Origin: Omnitrophica WOR_2 bacterium RBG_13_41_10
GTDB taxonomy: Bacteria; Omnitrophota; Gorgyraeia; Gygaellales; Profunditerraquicolaceae
Direction: 5' to 3'
Assembly: GCA_001805465.1 (NCBI GenBank)
Contig: MHGH01000003.1
Coordinates: forward strand, 49,216 to 71,824
DNA: 22,609 nucleotides
The stretch's first letter is position 1; each line of letters begins with the position of its first letter. The translations under genes were made by a program, and so were the position numbers. A model generated the notes under the pieces. That model ran no database searches. It saw only the letters and a list, made by a program, of their open reading frames with translations, and was not told the origin of the DNA. This document shows positions 13,938 through 21,119 of the stretch, in pieces.

Positions 13938-13961
13938 AGTTATGAACTAATGTTCATAACT
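13938..13961. promoter_or_regulatory. Palindromic operator at the arsenic-operon start
   Basis: AGTTATGAAC and GTTCATAACT form a perfect 10-bp inverted repeat separated by TAAT. It begins one base after the -10 element and covers the expected transcription start, so a bound dimer would block RNA polymerase. The likely binder is the DUF134 protein encoded 13 bases downstream. Confidence 0.75.
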
Positions 13962-13990
13962 ATTGTATGAAAAATAATGTTTTCTGTCAA
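13962..13990 (-). promoter_or_regulatory. Consensus promoter of the arsenic operon
   Basis: Minus strand: -35 TTGACA (13985-13990, perfect), 17-base spacer, -10 TACAAT (13962-13967). It drives DUF134, the permease, the CPRC protein, arsF, arsG and acr3. Such a near-consensus promoter next to an operator is the usual layout of a repressed, inducible operon. Confidence 0.85.
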
Positions 13991-13996
13991 GCCTTA

Positions 13997-14027
13997 AATA
14001 AAAAGCCCGTTGATTTCTCAACGGGCT
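13997..14027 (-). terminator. Intrinsic terminator of the initiator tRNA gene
   Basis: AGCCCGTTGA (14004-14013) and TCAACGGGCT (14018-14027) form a perfect 10-bp stem with a 4-base loop; on the minus strand a TTTTT-AT-TT run follows. It lies 6 bases after the tRNA's CCA end and 7 bases before the arsenic-operon -35, insulating the two units. Confidence 0.92.
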
Positions 14028-14032
14028 CTATT

Positions 14033-14109
14033 TGGTTGCGGGGGCAAGATTTGAACTTGCGACCTTTAGGTTATGAGCCTAACGAGCTACCAGGCTGCTC
14101 CACCCCGCG
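14033..14109 (-). tRNA. Initiator tRNA-fMet (anticodon CAT)
   Basis: 77 bases with CCA encoded. The acceptor arms CGCGGGG and CCCCGCA leave a C1-A72 mismatch, the mark of bacterial initiator tRNA; the D stem GAGC/GCTC gives the initiator A11-U24 pair. Anticodon loop CTCATAA, stem TTAGG/CCTAA, T arm GCAAG-TTCAAAT-CTTGC. The anticodon stem has A29-U41 in place of the first of the three conserved G-C pairs of initiators. Own promoter upstream and terminator downstream. Confidence 0.97.
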
Positions 14110-14158
14110 ATCATATCTTGTGCTTGTCAGTTAACAAAGAACAGTTACTTTAGATGAT

Positions 14159-14187
14159 ATTATACCCTAAACAAAATAACCAGTCAA
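14159..14187 (-). promoter_or_regulatory. Promoter of the initiator tRNA gene
   Basis: Minus strand: -35 TTGACT (14182-14187), 17-base spacer, -10 TATAAT (14159-14164). The tRNA 5' end lies 49 bases beyond the -10. It stands between the ftsB stop and the tRNA, so the tRNA need not be read from the eno transcript. Confidence 0.85.
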
Positions 14188-14205
14188 CGGAATAGCAATT
14201 AAAAA

Positions 14206-14481
14206 TTACTCTTTTCTCGGTGCTAATATCTTCACCGGGATCTCGCCCTTGCGCACGACCCCCATTTTATCGCGCAAAATCTTTTCCTGATACAAAGGAT
14301 CGTTTTCTACGCGTTTTAACTCATAGTGCAATAAGGTATTCTCTTTGGTTAAATTTTTAATCTTGGCCTCTAACTCTGCGTTCTTGTCCCTTAATTCCTG
14401 CAGCTTGCTATAGCCCGGTAAAAATATGAATAGCAAAAATACCGCAATGCCAAAAAGCCAAAATGCTTTTTTTAGTATCAT
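14206..14481 (-). CDS. Septum-formation protein of the FtsB/DivIC family
   Basis: 91 aa. One membrane helix (residues about 6-21, FWLFGIAVFLLFIFLP) is followed by a heptad-rich coiled coil (about 28-60, LQELRDKNAELEAKIKNL and on) and the family's C-terminal block LYQEKILRDKMGVVRKGEIPVKI. FtsB/DivIC bridges FtsL and FtsQ at the division site, with the coil in the periplasm. The ATG at 14479-14481 overlaps the enolase stop as ATGA, with a GGGGG stretch as ribosome site inside eno; a TTG three codons earlier is less likely. An eno-ftsB pair is common in bacteria, which supports the call. FtsB and DivIC cannot be told apart here. Confidence 0.88.
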   Translation of the reverse strand: MILKKAFWLFGIAVFLLFIFLPGYSKLQELRDKNAELEAKIKNLTKENTLLHYELKRVENDPLYQEKILRDKMGVVRKGEIPVKILAPRKE

Positions 14482-15743
14482 TTCCCCCAAAGAGCCCCGG
14501 CATAAACTGCCCTCTTACCTAATTCCTCTTCGATTCTTAACAGTTCGTTGTATTTACAGATGCGGTCGGTGCGCGAGAGTGAACCGGTTTTAATCTGTCC
14601 GACGCAAGTTGCGACTGCCAAATGCGCAATAGTGGTATCTTCGGTTTCTCCGGAACGGTGCGAAATAATCGCTTTGTATTTATTCTTCTTGGCGATATTT
14701 ATGGCCTCCAGCGTTTCAGATAAGGAGCCGATTTGATTTACCTTAATTAATATAGCGTTACCTATTCCCTCGGCAATACCTTTTTTAAAAATCTGAGGAT
14801 TAGTCACAAAAATATCATCACCGACTAACTCTATTTTTTTTCCTAATCTTTTGGTCATTTCCTGCCAGCCTGTCCAATCATGTTCTGAAAGGCCGTCTTC
14901 TATGCAAAGAATGGGGTATTTGTTTAACCAATTCTCGTAGATGGCAATTAAATCAGAGGGGCTTTTACGGCTATTATCAAACTTATAGCTGCCGTCTTTA
15001 TAAAAAGAGCTGGCTGCGCAATCTAATCCCAAACAAACATCTTCACCCGGCTTATAACCTGCCTTTTCTATAGCCTGGATAATTAATCCCAATGCCTCCT
15101 CATTAGCACCAAGATTAGGGGCAAACCCCCCTTCATCGCCTACGGAAGTGGATAATCCTTTAGATTTTAGAAGCGCTTTTAAGTTATGGAATACCTCGGC
15201 AGCATACCTTAAGGCCTCGCTAAATGTGGGTGCGCCCACAGGCATAATCATAAACTCCTGAATATCCAGATTATTATCGGCATGCATTCCGCCGTTTAAG
15301 ATATTCATCAAAGGTACGGGTAAAATTTTGGCGCTCTCTCCACCTAAGAATTTATATAAAGGCTCATTTTTAGAGAGTGCCGCAGCTTTAGCTGTGGCCA
15401 GAGAAACCCCTAAGATAGCATTAGCACCAAGCTTAGATTTATTTTCTGTGCCGTCAAGATTAATTAAAAGCTGATCTATCTTTTTAAAATCAGGAGCTAA
15501 TCCCTTTATTTTTGAAGCAATTAGATTATTGACGTTGCTAACTGCTTTCAATACCCCTTTACCTAAATATTTCTTCTTATCCCCGTCCCTAAGCTCTAAG
15601 GCCTCGTTGTCCCCTGTAGAAGCGCCGGAAGGAACTGCAGCCCTTCCCAGGATACCGTTCTCTAAAATAATATCTACTTCTATAGTGGGGTTACCACGAG
15701 AATCAAGAATTTGACGGGCTTTTATCTGTTTAATCTTTGCCAT
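14478..15743 (-). CDS. eno: Enolase
   Basis: 421 aa, normal length; converts 2-phosphoglycerate to phosphoenolpyruvate in glycolysis and gluconeogenesis. Motifs in order: ARQILDSRGNPTIEVD at 9-24, VPSGASTGDNEALELRD at 37-53, NGGMHADNNLDIQEFMIMP at 150-168, SVGDEGGFAPN at 200-210, CIEDGLSEHDW, the Mg-binding LVGDD, the signature LIKVNQIGSLSET with the catalytic Lys, and SHRSGETEDT. ATG at 15741-15743 with an AAGGAGG site. Followed by ftsB with a 4-base overlap; its promoter is divergent from that of the FtsH-like gene. Confidence 0.98.
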   Translation of the reverse strand: MAKIKQIKARQILDSRGNPTIEVDIILENGILGRAAVPSGASTGDNEALELRDGDKKKYLGKGVLKAVSNVNNLIASKIKGLAPDFKKIDQLLINLDGTENKSKLGANAILGVSLATAKAAALSKNEPLYKFLGGESAKILPVPLMNILNGGMHADNNLDIQEFMIMPVGAPTFSEALRYAAEVFHNLKALLKSKGLSTSVGDEGGFAPNLGANEEALGLIIQAIEKAGYKPGEDVCLGLDCAASSFYKDGSYKFDNSRKSPSDLIAIYENWLNKYPILCIEDGLSEHDWTGWQEMTKRLGKKIELVGDDIFVTNPQIFKKGIAEGIGNAILIKVNQIGSLSETLEAINIAKKNKYKAIISHRSGETEDTTIAHLAVATCVGQIKTGSLSRTDRICKYNELLRIEEELGKRAVYAGALWGK

Positions 15744-15776
15744 AAAAAATCCTCCTTAGGTTTATATAGGGTTTTT

Positions 15777-15805
15777 AGATTAACACAACCGTATTCCCAA
15801 GTCAA
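15777..15805 (-). promoter_or_regulatory. Promoter of eno-ftsB
   Basis: Minus strand: -35 TTGACT (15800-15805), 17-base spacer, -10 TAATCT (15777-15782) preceded by TGT (extended -10). It lies back to back with the promoter at 15836-15864. Confidence 0.75.
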
Positions 15806-15835
15806 GAGGAAAAGAATTTGCTGCATACGAATGTG

Positions 15836-15864
15836 TTGACTTTTTTATCTAGATATGTTATCCT
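15836..15864 (+). promoter_or_regulatory. Promoter of the FtsH-like gene
   Basis: Plus strand: -35 TTGACT (15836-15841), 17-base spacer, -10 TATCCT (15859-15864) preceded by TGT (extended -10). Start codon at 15905 leaves a leader of about 34 bases with a CGGAGC ribosome site. Confidence 0.72.
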
Positions 15865-15904
15865 CAAATCACAAAAATCAGAATCATAAAAAATCGGAGC
15901 AAAA

Positions 15905-17590
15905 ATGGGCAATAAAAAAATAAGGATCTATTTAAAATTACACTGGGTTAAAATCCTGATTATTTCTCTCTTGGCTATAATCGGCTTATTTACCACCATT
16001 GTGATGATTGCCGGGGTACAGGCAATGTTAAACCTGGAGTCATTCTATAAACAACTGCAGTTCTCTAGTGTCCCCCTGCAGTTTTTCTTATCCGTAATTA
16101 CCGCTATTATCTTCGCTTCCATTTATACTGTCTTTAACTATTGGTTTTTCTTCGGCGGAGGGATGACTAAACTAGGACAAAAAAGGATAAAAAGCCAGGA
16201 AGTCAATATCAAATGGGATGAAGTTATCGGAATGGAAGAAGTCAAGCGCGAAGCCTGGGAAGTAGTCCAGCTTTTAAAGGATAGGTCCCAATTACAACGC
16301 GTAGGCGGACAAATAATTAAAGGCCTGCTTCTTTTCGGTCCTCCCGGAGTAGGTAAGACTTATTTGGCCAAGGCGATTGCTACCGAAGTAAAAGTCCCGT
16401 TTCTTTCCGTGGTGGGCAGTGAAATAGAAGGCATGATTGTAGGGTTGGGCGCAGCCAAAATCCGCTCTCTCTTTAAAGAAGCCCGGGCCATGGCAGAACT
16501 GCATAGCGGATGCATCGTATTTATTGATGAAATTGATTCGGTGGCACGGCCTAGAAGAGAAGATATGGGTTTCGGCGGACAGATGAGCGCTAACGCTGCG
16601 GTAAACCAGCTCTTGACCGAACTGGATGGTTTAAGAAAAATTGAAAATAATGTTGTGGTGATCGGAGCTACTAACGTCGAGGAACGCGATTTAGACCCGG
16701 CACTGATGCGTGCAGGAAGGTTTGACCGTAAAATTTACATAGGTTTACCGAGTTTAAAAGACCGGGAAAACCTCTTTGGTTTTTATCTAAAGAGAATCAA
16801 ATTTGACCCAAATATTGATGTTTCCGTGCTGGCGCGTAAGGCAGTATTTAAGAGCCCAGCGGATATCGCCAATATTGTGCGGGAGGCAAGCATCATCGCT
16901 GTACGTAATAAAAAAGATGCTGTGGGTTTAAAAGAAATCAGCGAAGCTATGGATAGAATTGATTTAGGATTAAGGCGCCCCATTGACCTAAGCCCCAAGG
17001 AAAAAGAACAGATCGCCTATCATGAAGCAGGACATGCTATCGTGGCATATTTATTGCACCCGACTGACGATGTCTTTAAGGCCAGTATCATTCCTAGAAC
17101 AATAGGTTTCTTAGGGTTTGTCTATCATCGTTCCCGCGAAGAAATGCATATCCATAACCGCGAATATTATCTGGCTAATATCAAAGTGGCATTAGGCTCT
17201 TATGCTGCAGAAAAAATAAAATTTAATACCACCACTTCCGGGGTGGATGAGGACTTTAATCATGCCATGTATTGGGCCTATAATATGGTCTGGCGCTGGG
17301 GTATGGGCCCGTCCGGCATCAAGGGAAACTTTAAGGAACTAGAAAGAAGTTTTGGTGTGCCGACCTGGGGCTGGTCAACCCCAAGTTATGTTTCGGAAAA
17401 AACTAAAGAAAAACTGGATGATGACGTGCAGGCGATAATTCAACAGTGCTTAAAAGAAGTTGAGGAATTATTAACTAAGGAATCCCCCTTATTAGACAGG
17501 TTTGCTTCAGAATTAATCCAAAAGCAGGAACTCGATTATGACGAGATTGAGGCTATCTTTAAAGAATGCGGAAAGTCCAGATTACGGTAA
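15905..17590 (+). CDS. FtsH-like membrane AAA+ zinc metalloprotease
   Basis: 561 aa, shorter than typical FtsH (about 610-650). Two membrane helices (about 15-38 and 58-82) are joined by only about 20 residues, so the usual periplasmic domain is nearly absent. The AAA+ module has Walker A GPPGVGKT (145-152), Walker B IVFIDEID (204-211) and the arginine-finger block ALMRAGRFDR (266-275). The protease domain has HEAGH (373-377) and a likely third zinc ligand at D450 in TTSGVDEDF. The pore loop reads EGMIVGLGAAKIRSLF, with Ile178 where FtsH has the substrate-gripping Phe. FtsH degrades damaged or unneeded membrane and cytosolic proteins; the missing periplasmic part and the altered pore suggest a specialised paralogue. 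A lipoprotein gene overlaps its 3' end, so the two probably act together. Confidence 0.88.
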   Translation: MGNKKIRIYLKLHWVKILIISLLAIIGLFTTIVMIAGVQAMLNLESFYKQLQFSSVPLQFFLSVITAIIFASIYTVFNYWFFFGGGMTKLGQKRIKSQEVNIKWDEVIGMEEVKREAWEVVQLLKDRSQLQRVGGQIIKGLLLFGPPGVGKTYLAKAIATEVKVPFLSVVGSEIEGMIVGLGAAKIRSLFKEARAMAELHSGCIVFIDEIDSVARPRREDMGFGGQMSANAAVNQLLTELDGLRKIENNVVVIGATNVEERDLDPALMRAGRFDRKIYIGLPSLKDRENLFGFYLKRIKFDPNIDVSVLARKAVFKSPADIANIVREASIIAVRNKKDAVGLKEISEAMDRIDLGLRRPIDLSPKEKEQIAYHEAGHAIVAYLLHPTDDVFKASIIPRTIGFLGFVYHRSREEMHIHNREYYLANIKVALGSYAAEKIKFNTTTSGVDEDFNHAMYWAYNMVWRWGMGPSGIKGNFKELERSFGVPTWGWSTPSYVSEKTKEKLDDDVQAIIQQCLKEVEELLTKESPLLDRFASELIQKQELDYDEIEAIFKECGKSRLR

Positions 17591-18387
17591 TCGTAATATC
17601 AATAATTACCACCCTCTTATCAGGCTGCCTCTTTATAAAACCCACCTACACTAAAGAAAAAATCGTAGAAGCCATCACCAATCTTTGTGAAGCAGAATAT
17701 AAAATAGAACCTCGGGTGTGGCTTTTGGGTGAAACGGTCTGGGTTTATATGCCGCTACCCAAGTTGATCACCAAAGATGCGCAGTTTGATAAAGATGTTT
17801 TTGAAAAAATTAATAAGGTTATGATTGGTGCTAGCCGGGTACTATTGAGTATGAAGCCCCGTCCGCAATTTATGGCCTTAGTAGCTTCTGACACCGAAGA
17901 ATACGGCATAGACTACACCGTGATTACTTGGATTCCCGATATCGTAAAATACCAGTTGCAACTTATTTCTCGGGACGAATTTTTCCGGCGCAATGTCATC
18001 AGGATCGGGGAAAGCCCCGCGGCTTTAGGTGATAGAGAAGGCATACATCTAAAAAAAGAGGATATTAAACTTAGTGAGTTTCTTGGCGAACAGATTAAAC
18101 AACGCATCCAGTTAAAATTCAATCTAGATCCTAATCTTAAAGAGGCATTTAAACTGGAGAGCACAAAAGCTGCTTTTGATGGGAATATCCTTAAGATTAT
18201 CTGTGATATAAAACTGGTGAAAGTTTCTCCCAAAACCCCGATGAATACTCAGGATGAAATTGCCAAAATTACCGCTTATACCTTACAACAGTATGATTTT
18301 AAGGATTTCTTGATGGTGGAGATAGAAAATACTGCAACAGGCGAAAAAACAGATTTGAGCCGGATAGCCTTAAAGGATTTTCTCTAG
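17566..18387 (+). CDS. Predicted lipoprotein of unknown function
   Basis: 273 aa. The N-terminus is a lipoprotein signal: MRK, a hydrophobic run to residue 17, then lipobox LSGC with Cys21 as the lipidated residue; Leu at +2 fits outer-membrane sorting by the E. coli rule. I recognise no domain. The mature part is mixed alpha/beta in appearance, with charged helical stretches (EDIKLSEFLGEQIKQRIQLKF) and hydrophobic strands (GNILKIICDIKLVKV). The gene overlaps the end of the FtsH-like gene by 25 bases in another frame and has only a weak ribosome site, so it probably depends on translation of that gene. Its last 18 bases overlap the 3' end of purN on the other strand. Confidence 0.72.
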   Translation: MRKVQITVIVISIITTLLSGCLFIKPTYTKEKIVEAITNLCEAEYKIEPRVWLLGETVWVYMPLPKLITKDAQFDKDVFEKINKVMIGASRVLLSMKPRPQFMALVASDTEEYGIDYTVITWIPDIVKYQLQLISRDEFFRRNVIRIGESPAALGDREGIHLKKEDIKLSEFLGEQIKQRIQLKFNLDPNLKEAFKLESTKAAFDGNILKIICDIKLVKVSPKTPMNTQDEIAKITAYTLQQYDFKDFLMVEIENTATGEKTDLSRIALKDFL

Positions 18388-18987
18388 GGGTGAGATTCTG
18401 ACTTTCCTGTCTATTATTTTTAATTTTCCTTCTGTATAAAGGCGTATAGCCTCTGGATAAAGCCGGTGTTCTAATTTATGGATTTTGGCTTCTAAAGACT
18501 CCAGAGTATCATCTTCTTCAATATTTACTGCTTCCTGTAAAATAATCGGGCCGTGGTCGGTCTTTTCATCCACAAAATGCATGGTCACGCCCGTAACTTT
18601 TACTCCGTAATCAAAAGCATCTTTTATGCCTTGGGCGCCCTTAAAAGAAGGTAATAGTGCCGGATGTATGTTTAAAATGCGGCCCTGATATTTTTGTACT
18701 AACTCAGGGCTTAAGATACGCATAAAACCTGCCAACACTATTAAGTCTATATTATTTTCTGCTAAATGCTGTAGAATCTTGGCTTGGAAATCATTCTTAC
18801 TAGAGAAATCTTCTCTTTTAACTAAAGCTACTTTTATATCCGCGCGCTTTGCCCGGCTGATTGCCCCGGCCTTAGGATTATCACAAACCAATAAAGCTAA
18901 ACTGGCTTTGATTTTTCCTTTTTTTACTGCCCTAATGATTGCGGCGAAATTTGTGCCTCTGCCTGAGGCAAAGACAGCAATGTTCAT
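18370..18987 (-). CDS. purN: Phosphoribosylglycinamide formyltransferase
   Basis: 205 aa, normal for PurN, which formylates GAR from 10-formyltetrahydrofolate in the third step of purine synthesis. Landmarks: the phosphate loop FASGRGTNF at 6-14, LAGFMRILSP at 85-94, ILNIHPALLPSFKG at 104-117 with N106 and H108, and the block VDEKTDHGPII with D144. The ATG at 18985-18987 has an AGGAG site. It is 40 bases downstream of rnfB, so it is probably read with the rnf operon, away from the main purine cluster. It converges with and overlaps the lipoprotein gene by 18 bases. Confidence 0.96.
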   Translation of the reverse strand: MNIAVFASGRGTNFAAIIRAVKKGKIKASLALLVCDNPKAGAISRAKRADIKVALVKREDFSSKNDFQAKILQHLAENNIDLIVLAGFMRILSPELVQKYQGRILNIHPALLPSFKGAQGIKDAFDYGVKVTGVTMHFVDEKTDHGPIILQEAVNIEEDDTLESLEAKIHKLEHRLYPEAIRLYTEGKLKIIDRKVRISPLEKIL

Positions 18988-19002
18988 AACTTACTCCTAT
19001 GG

Positions 19003-19025
19003 CCTAACACCTAAAACCTAACACC
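19003..19025. repeat. Short direct repeat between rnfB and purN
   Basis: CCTAACACC occurs at 19003-19011 and again at 19017-19025, a 14-base period. It fills most of the 40-base gap between rnfB and purN. Too short to say more; it may be a decayed repeat or polymerase slippage product. Confidence 0.4.
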
Positions 19026-19027
19026 CA

Positions 19028-19813
19028 TTATCTGACCCTAATGGTCTTGATGGGGCAAGCCTCAACGCACTTAGCGCAAGAGGTGCATTTATTATAATCT
19101 ATTACTGCTAAATTATCAACTACATGTATGGCATCCGCGGGGCAGGCCTGCTCGCATTTTTTACAGGCAATGCAACCTACGGGACATACTGCCCGGGTAT
19201 TTTTACCTAAATCATGGGAACTACAGGCTACGTAAATATTATTTTTTAACGGCACAAGTGTAAATAGTTTCTTAGGGCAAATTAGCACGCATTTATTACA
19301 GGCCTTGCATTTATTGGTATCAACAACTGGCAAGCCTTCTTCAGACATTTTTATTGCGCCGAATGGGCATACTTTAGCACAGCTATCCAACCCCAGGCAC
19401 CCCCAGAAGCACTTCTTTTGTCCCCCTAAAACTAAATTTGCGGCCACACAATCTTCAATTCCCTTATATAAAAATTTATCTTTTACTTTTTTCCCACCAT
19501 TACAATGTAAAACAGCTACTGATTTTACTTTCTTTTCAAGCTTTTTACCTAAAATCTCGGCGATTTTTTCTTTAATAGAGTCTTGACTTACTCTGCAGGC
19601 ATCCGGACTCAGTTTTCCGCTTAAAAGCGCTTCGGCAAAACCAAAACATCCAGCGCCTCCGCAGACACCGCAGTTAGAACCAGGTAGAAGCCCATGAATT
19701 TCTTCCAGGCGAGGGTCTAGCTGTACCGCAAACTTCTTGGAGGCCACCGCCAGGCCAATACCGAATAATACACCCAGTGTCCCTAATGTTAAAACTGCTA
19801 TTAAAATTTCCAT
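19028..19813 (-). CDS. rnfB: Rnf complex subunit B (ferredoxin-type iron-sulfur protein)
   Basis: 261 aa. RnfB accepts electrons from reduced ferredoxin and feeds the Rnf ion pump. One N-terminal membrane helix (about 3-25) is followed by the Fe-S domain SNCGVCGGAGCFGFAEAL (C48, C51, C56, with C73), then ferredoxin-type motifs: CFWGCLGLDSCAKVCP (135-150), CKACNKCVLICP (169-180), CIACKKCEQACP (214-225) and CTSCAKCVEACP (243-254). This many clusters resembles RnfB of anaerobes. The ATG at 19811-19813 lacks a clear Shine-Dalgarno sequence and lies only 7 bases from a strong hairpin. Last gene of the rnf set; purN follows. Confidence 0.96.
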   Translation of the reverse strand: MEILIAVLTLGTLGVLFGIGLAVASKKFAVQLDPRLEEIHGLLPGSNCGVCGGAGCFGFAEALLSGKLSPDACRVSQDSIKEKIAEILGKKLEKKVKSVAVLHCNGGKKVKDKFLYKGIEDCVAANLVLGGQKKCFWGCLGLDSCAKVCPFGAIKMSEEGLPVVDTNKCKACNKCVLICPKKLFTLVPLKNNIYVACSSHDLGKNTRAVCPVGCIACKKCEQACPADAIHVVDNLAVIDYNKCTSCAKCVEACPIKTIRVR

Positions 19814-19820
19814 TAAATGA

Positions 19821-19900
19821 GCCCATAACTTACGGAATGAAATGAACGTAAGTTATTTGGGCGAATTAATCCCCCCTTGCTTTCTTGTAAGAATGGGGGG
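19821..19900. promoter_or_regulatory. Two tandem hairpins between rnfA and rnfB
   Basis: Hairpin one: GCCCATAACTTACG (19821-19834) pairs with CGTAAGTTA...GGGC (19847-19862), broken only by a two-base bulge. Hairpin two: CCCCCC (19871-19876) pairs with GGGGGG (19895-19900), with a nested TTCTT/AAGAA. They fill most of the 107-base gap 19814-19920 and stand just before the rnfB start. Neither is followed by a T-run on the minus strand. They could mark mRNA processing or control rnfB translation; an inserted repeat is also possible. Confidence 0.6.
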
Positions 19901-19920
19901 AAGTTCGGACATACCCTCGC

Positions 19921-20529
19921 TTAAAACCTGAATCCGTTAAACCCGAAGAAACTCAAACTCATAATTGAGGCGCTAATAAAAGCCAAAGGAAAATCTTTCA
20001 TTGCCTTCGGAATGTTACAAAGCTCCAACCTCTCTCGTATTCCTGACATCAAAAGCATAGCCAGGCCATAACCTAAGCCTACACAGATACCTTGGAATAG
20101 CGAATAATAGAAGCTTCCCGGCACGGCTTTATTGTCTAGAAAAAACATATCCACGTTTAATACCGCCACCCCCAATACCGCACAGTTAACCGTAATTAAC
20201 GGTAAATATATACCGAATAGCCTGTATAGCGCAGGGCTTGTCTTACGCACTACCATTTCTACAAACTGCACGAATGTAGCAATAACCAGGATAAAAGATA
20301 TGGTGCGTAGGTACGTCAAACCAAAAGGCACGAGCAAGAACCTATAAATAAACCAGGTAATTATCGATGACATAGTAATGACGAACATCACAGCCATACT
20401 CATTGCTAAAGCAGGTTTAGTCTCTTTAGATATAGCCACAAAGGAACAAAGCCCTAAAAAGCGGGATAAAATTACATTATGGACAAATACTGCAGAGATA
20501 AATATAGTTAAAAATTGTGCGGCGTTCAT
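19921..20529 (-). CDS. rnfA: Rnf complex subunit A
   Basis: 202 aa, six likely membrane helices, the normal size. Starts MNAAQFLTIFISAVFVHNVILSRFLGLC, with the conserved VHNVILSRFLGLCSF (16-30); C27 is in the place of one of the cysteines that hold the membrane iron-sulfur centre shared by RnfA and RnfE. A matching VNCAVLG motif (about 113-119) lies in the second half. With RnfE it forms the core that passes electrons across the membrane. The ATG overlaps the rnfE stop as ATGA. Confidence 0.96.
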   Translation of the reverse strand: MNAAQFLTIFISAVFVHNVILSRFLGLCSFVAISKETKPALAMSMAVMFVITMSSIITWFIYRFLLVPFGLTYLRTISFILVIATFVQFVEMVVRKTSPALYRLFGIYLPLITVNCAVLGVAVLNVDMFFLDNKAVPGSFYYSLFQGICVGLGYGLAMLLMSGIRERLELCNIPKAMKDFPLAFISASIMSLSFFGFNGFRF

Positions 20530-21119
20530 GCTTTCCTATTTTTTAAGAGGTTAAAAAAACCTAACAATAAACCTATGACCAGAAGCGCTCCGGGAGGCAT
20601 ACCTAAGAGGAAAACCGGATGAAAACCCTTTATCAGAGAATGGCCTAAAAGTGTGCCTGCACCCAAAAATTCCCTTATCCCGGAAATCAATATTAATGCC
20701 AAAGTAAAACCCACGCCCATCCCTAAGCCGTCGAAGAAAGACTTTATTACTGTCTGTTTTGAAGCATAAGCTTCAGCACGGCCTAGCACCATACAGTTGA
20801 CTACAATCAAAGGCACGTATATTCCTAGGGCGCGGTCTAATACCGGGCTATACGCCTTCATCATCATTTCCGCAATAGTCACGAAGGTAGCGATAATCAC
20901 AATAAAACAAGGAATCCTTATTTTATCCGGAACGATGTTTCTAATCAAAGAAACGATTATATTAGACCCTAAAAGCACAAAAGTAGCGGCGACACCCATG
21001 CCTATGCCATTCCTTACCGAAGTAGAAACTGCCAAGGTCGGGCATAATCCTAATACCAAAACAAAAGTAGGATTCTCCTTAATGATGCCTCTTACAAATT
21101 CCTGAAAATATTTTTTCAT
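20526..21119 (-). CDS. rnfE: Rnf complex subunit E
   Basis: 197 aa with six likely membrane helices, a paralogue of RnfA. Marks: KENPTFVLVLGLCPTLAVSTS near 14-34 with the conserved LGLCP Cys, the YIPLIVVNCMVLGRAEA-type block (here YVPLIVVNCMVLGRAEAYA) carrying the second Cys, and SGIREFLGAGTLLG. Works with RnfA as the membrane electron carrier pair. Start overlaps the rnfD stop by four bases (ATGA) and its stop overlaps rnfA in the same way. Confidence 0.96.
   Translation of the reverse strand: MKKYFQEFVRGIIKENPTFVLVLGLCPTLAVSTSVRNGIGMGVAATFVLLGSNIIVSLIRNIVPDKIRIPCFIVIIATFVTIAEMMMKAYSPVLDRALGIYVPLIVVNCMVLGRAEAYASKQTVIKSFFDGLGMGVGFTLALILISGIREFLGAGTLLGHSLIKGFHPVFLLGMPPGALLVIGLLLGFFNLLKNRKA

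Noticed and set aside
14482..14490. TTG start for ftsB/divIC three codons upstream
   Set aside because: The ATG forms the usual ATGA overlap with eno, and the G-run serves as ribosome site.
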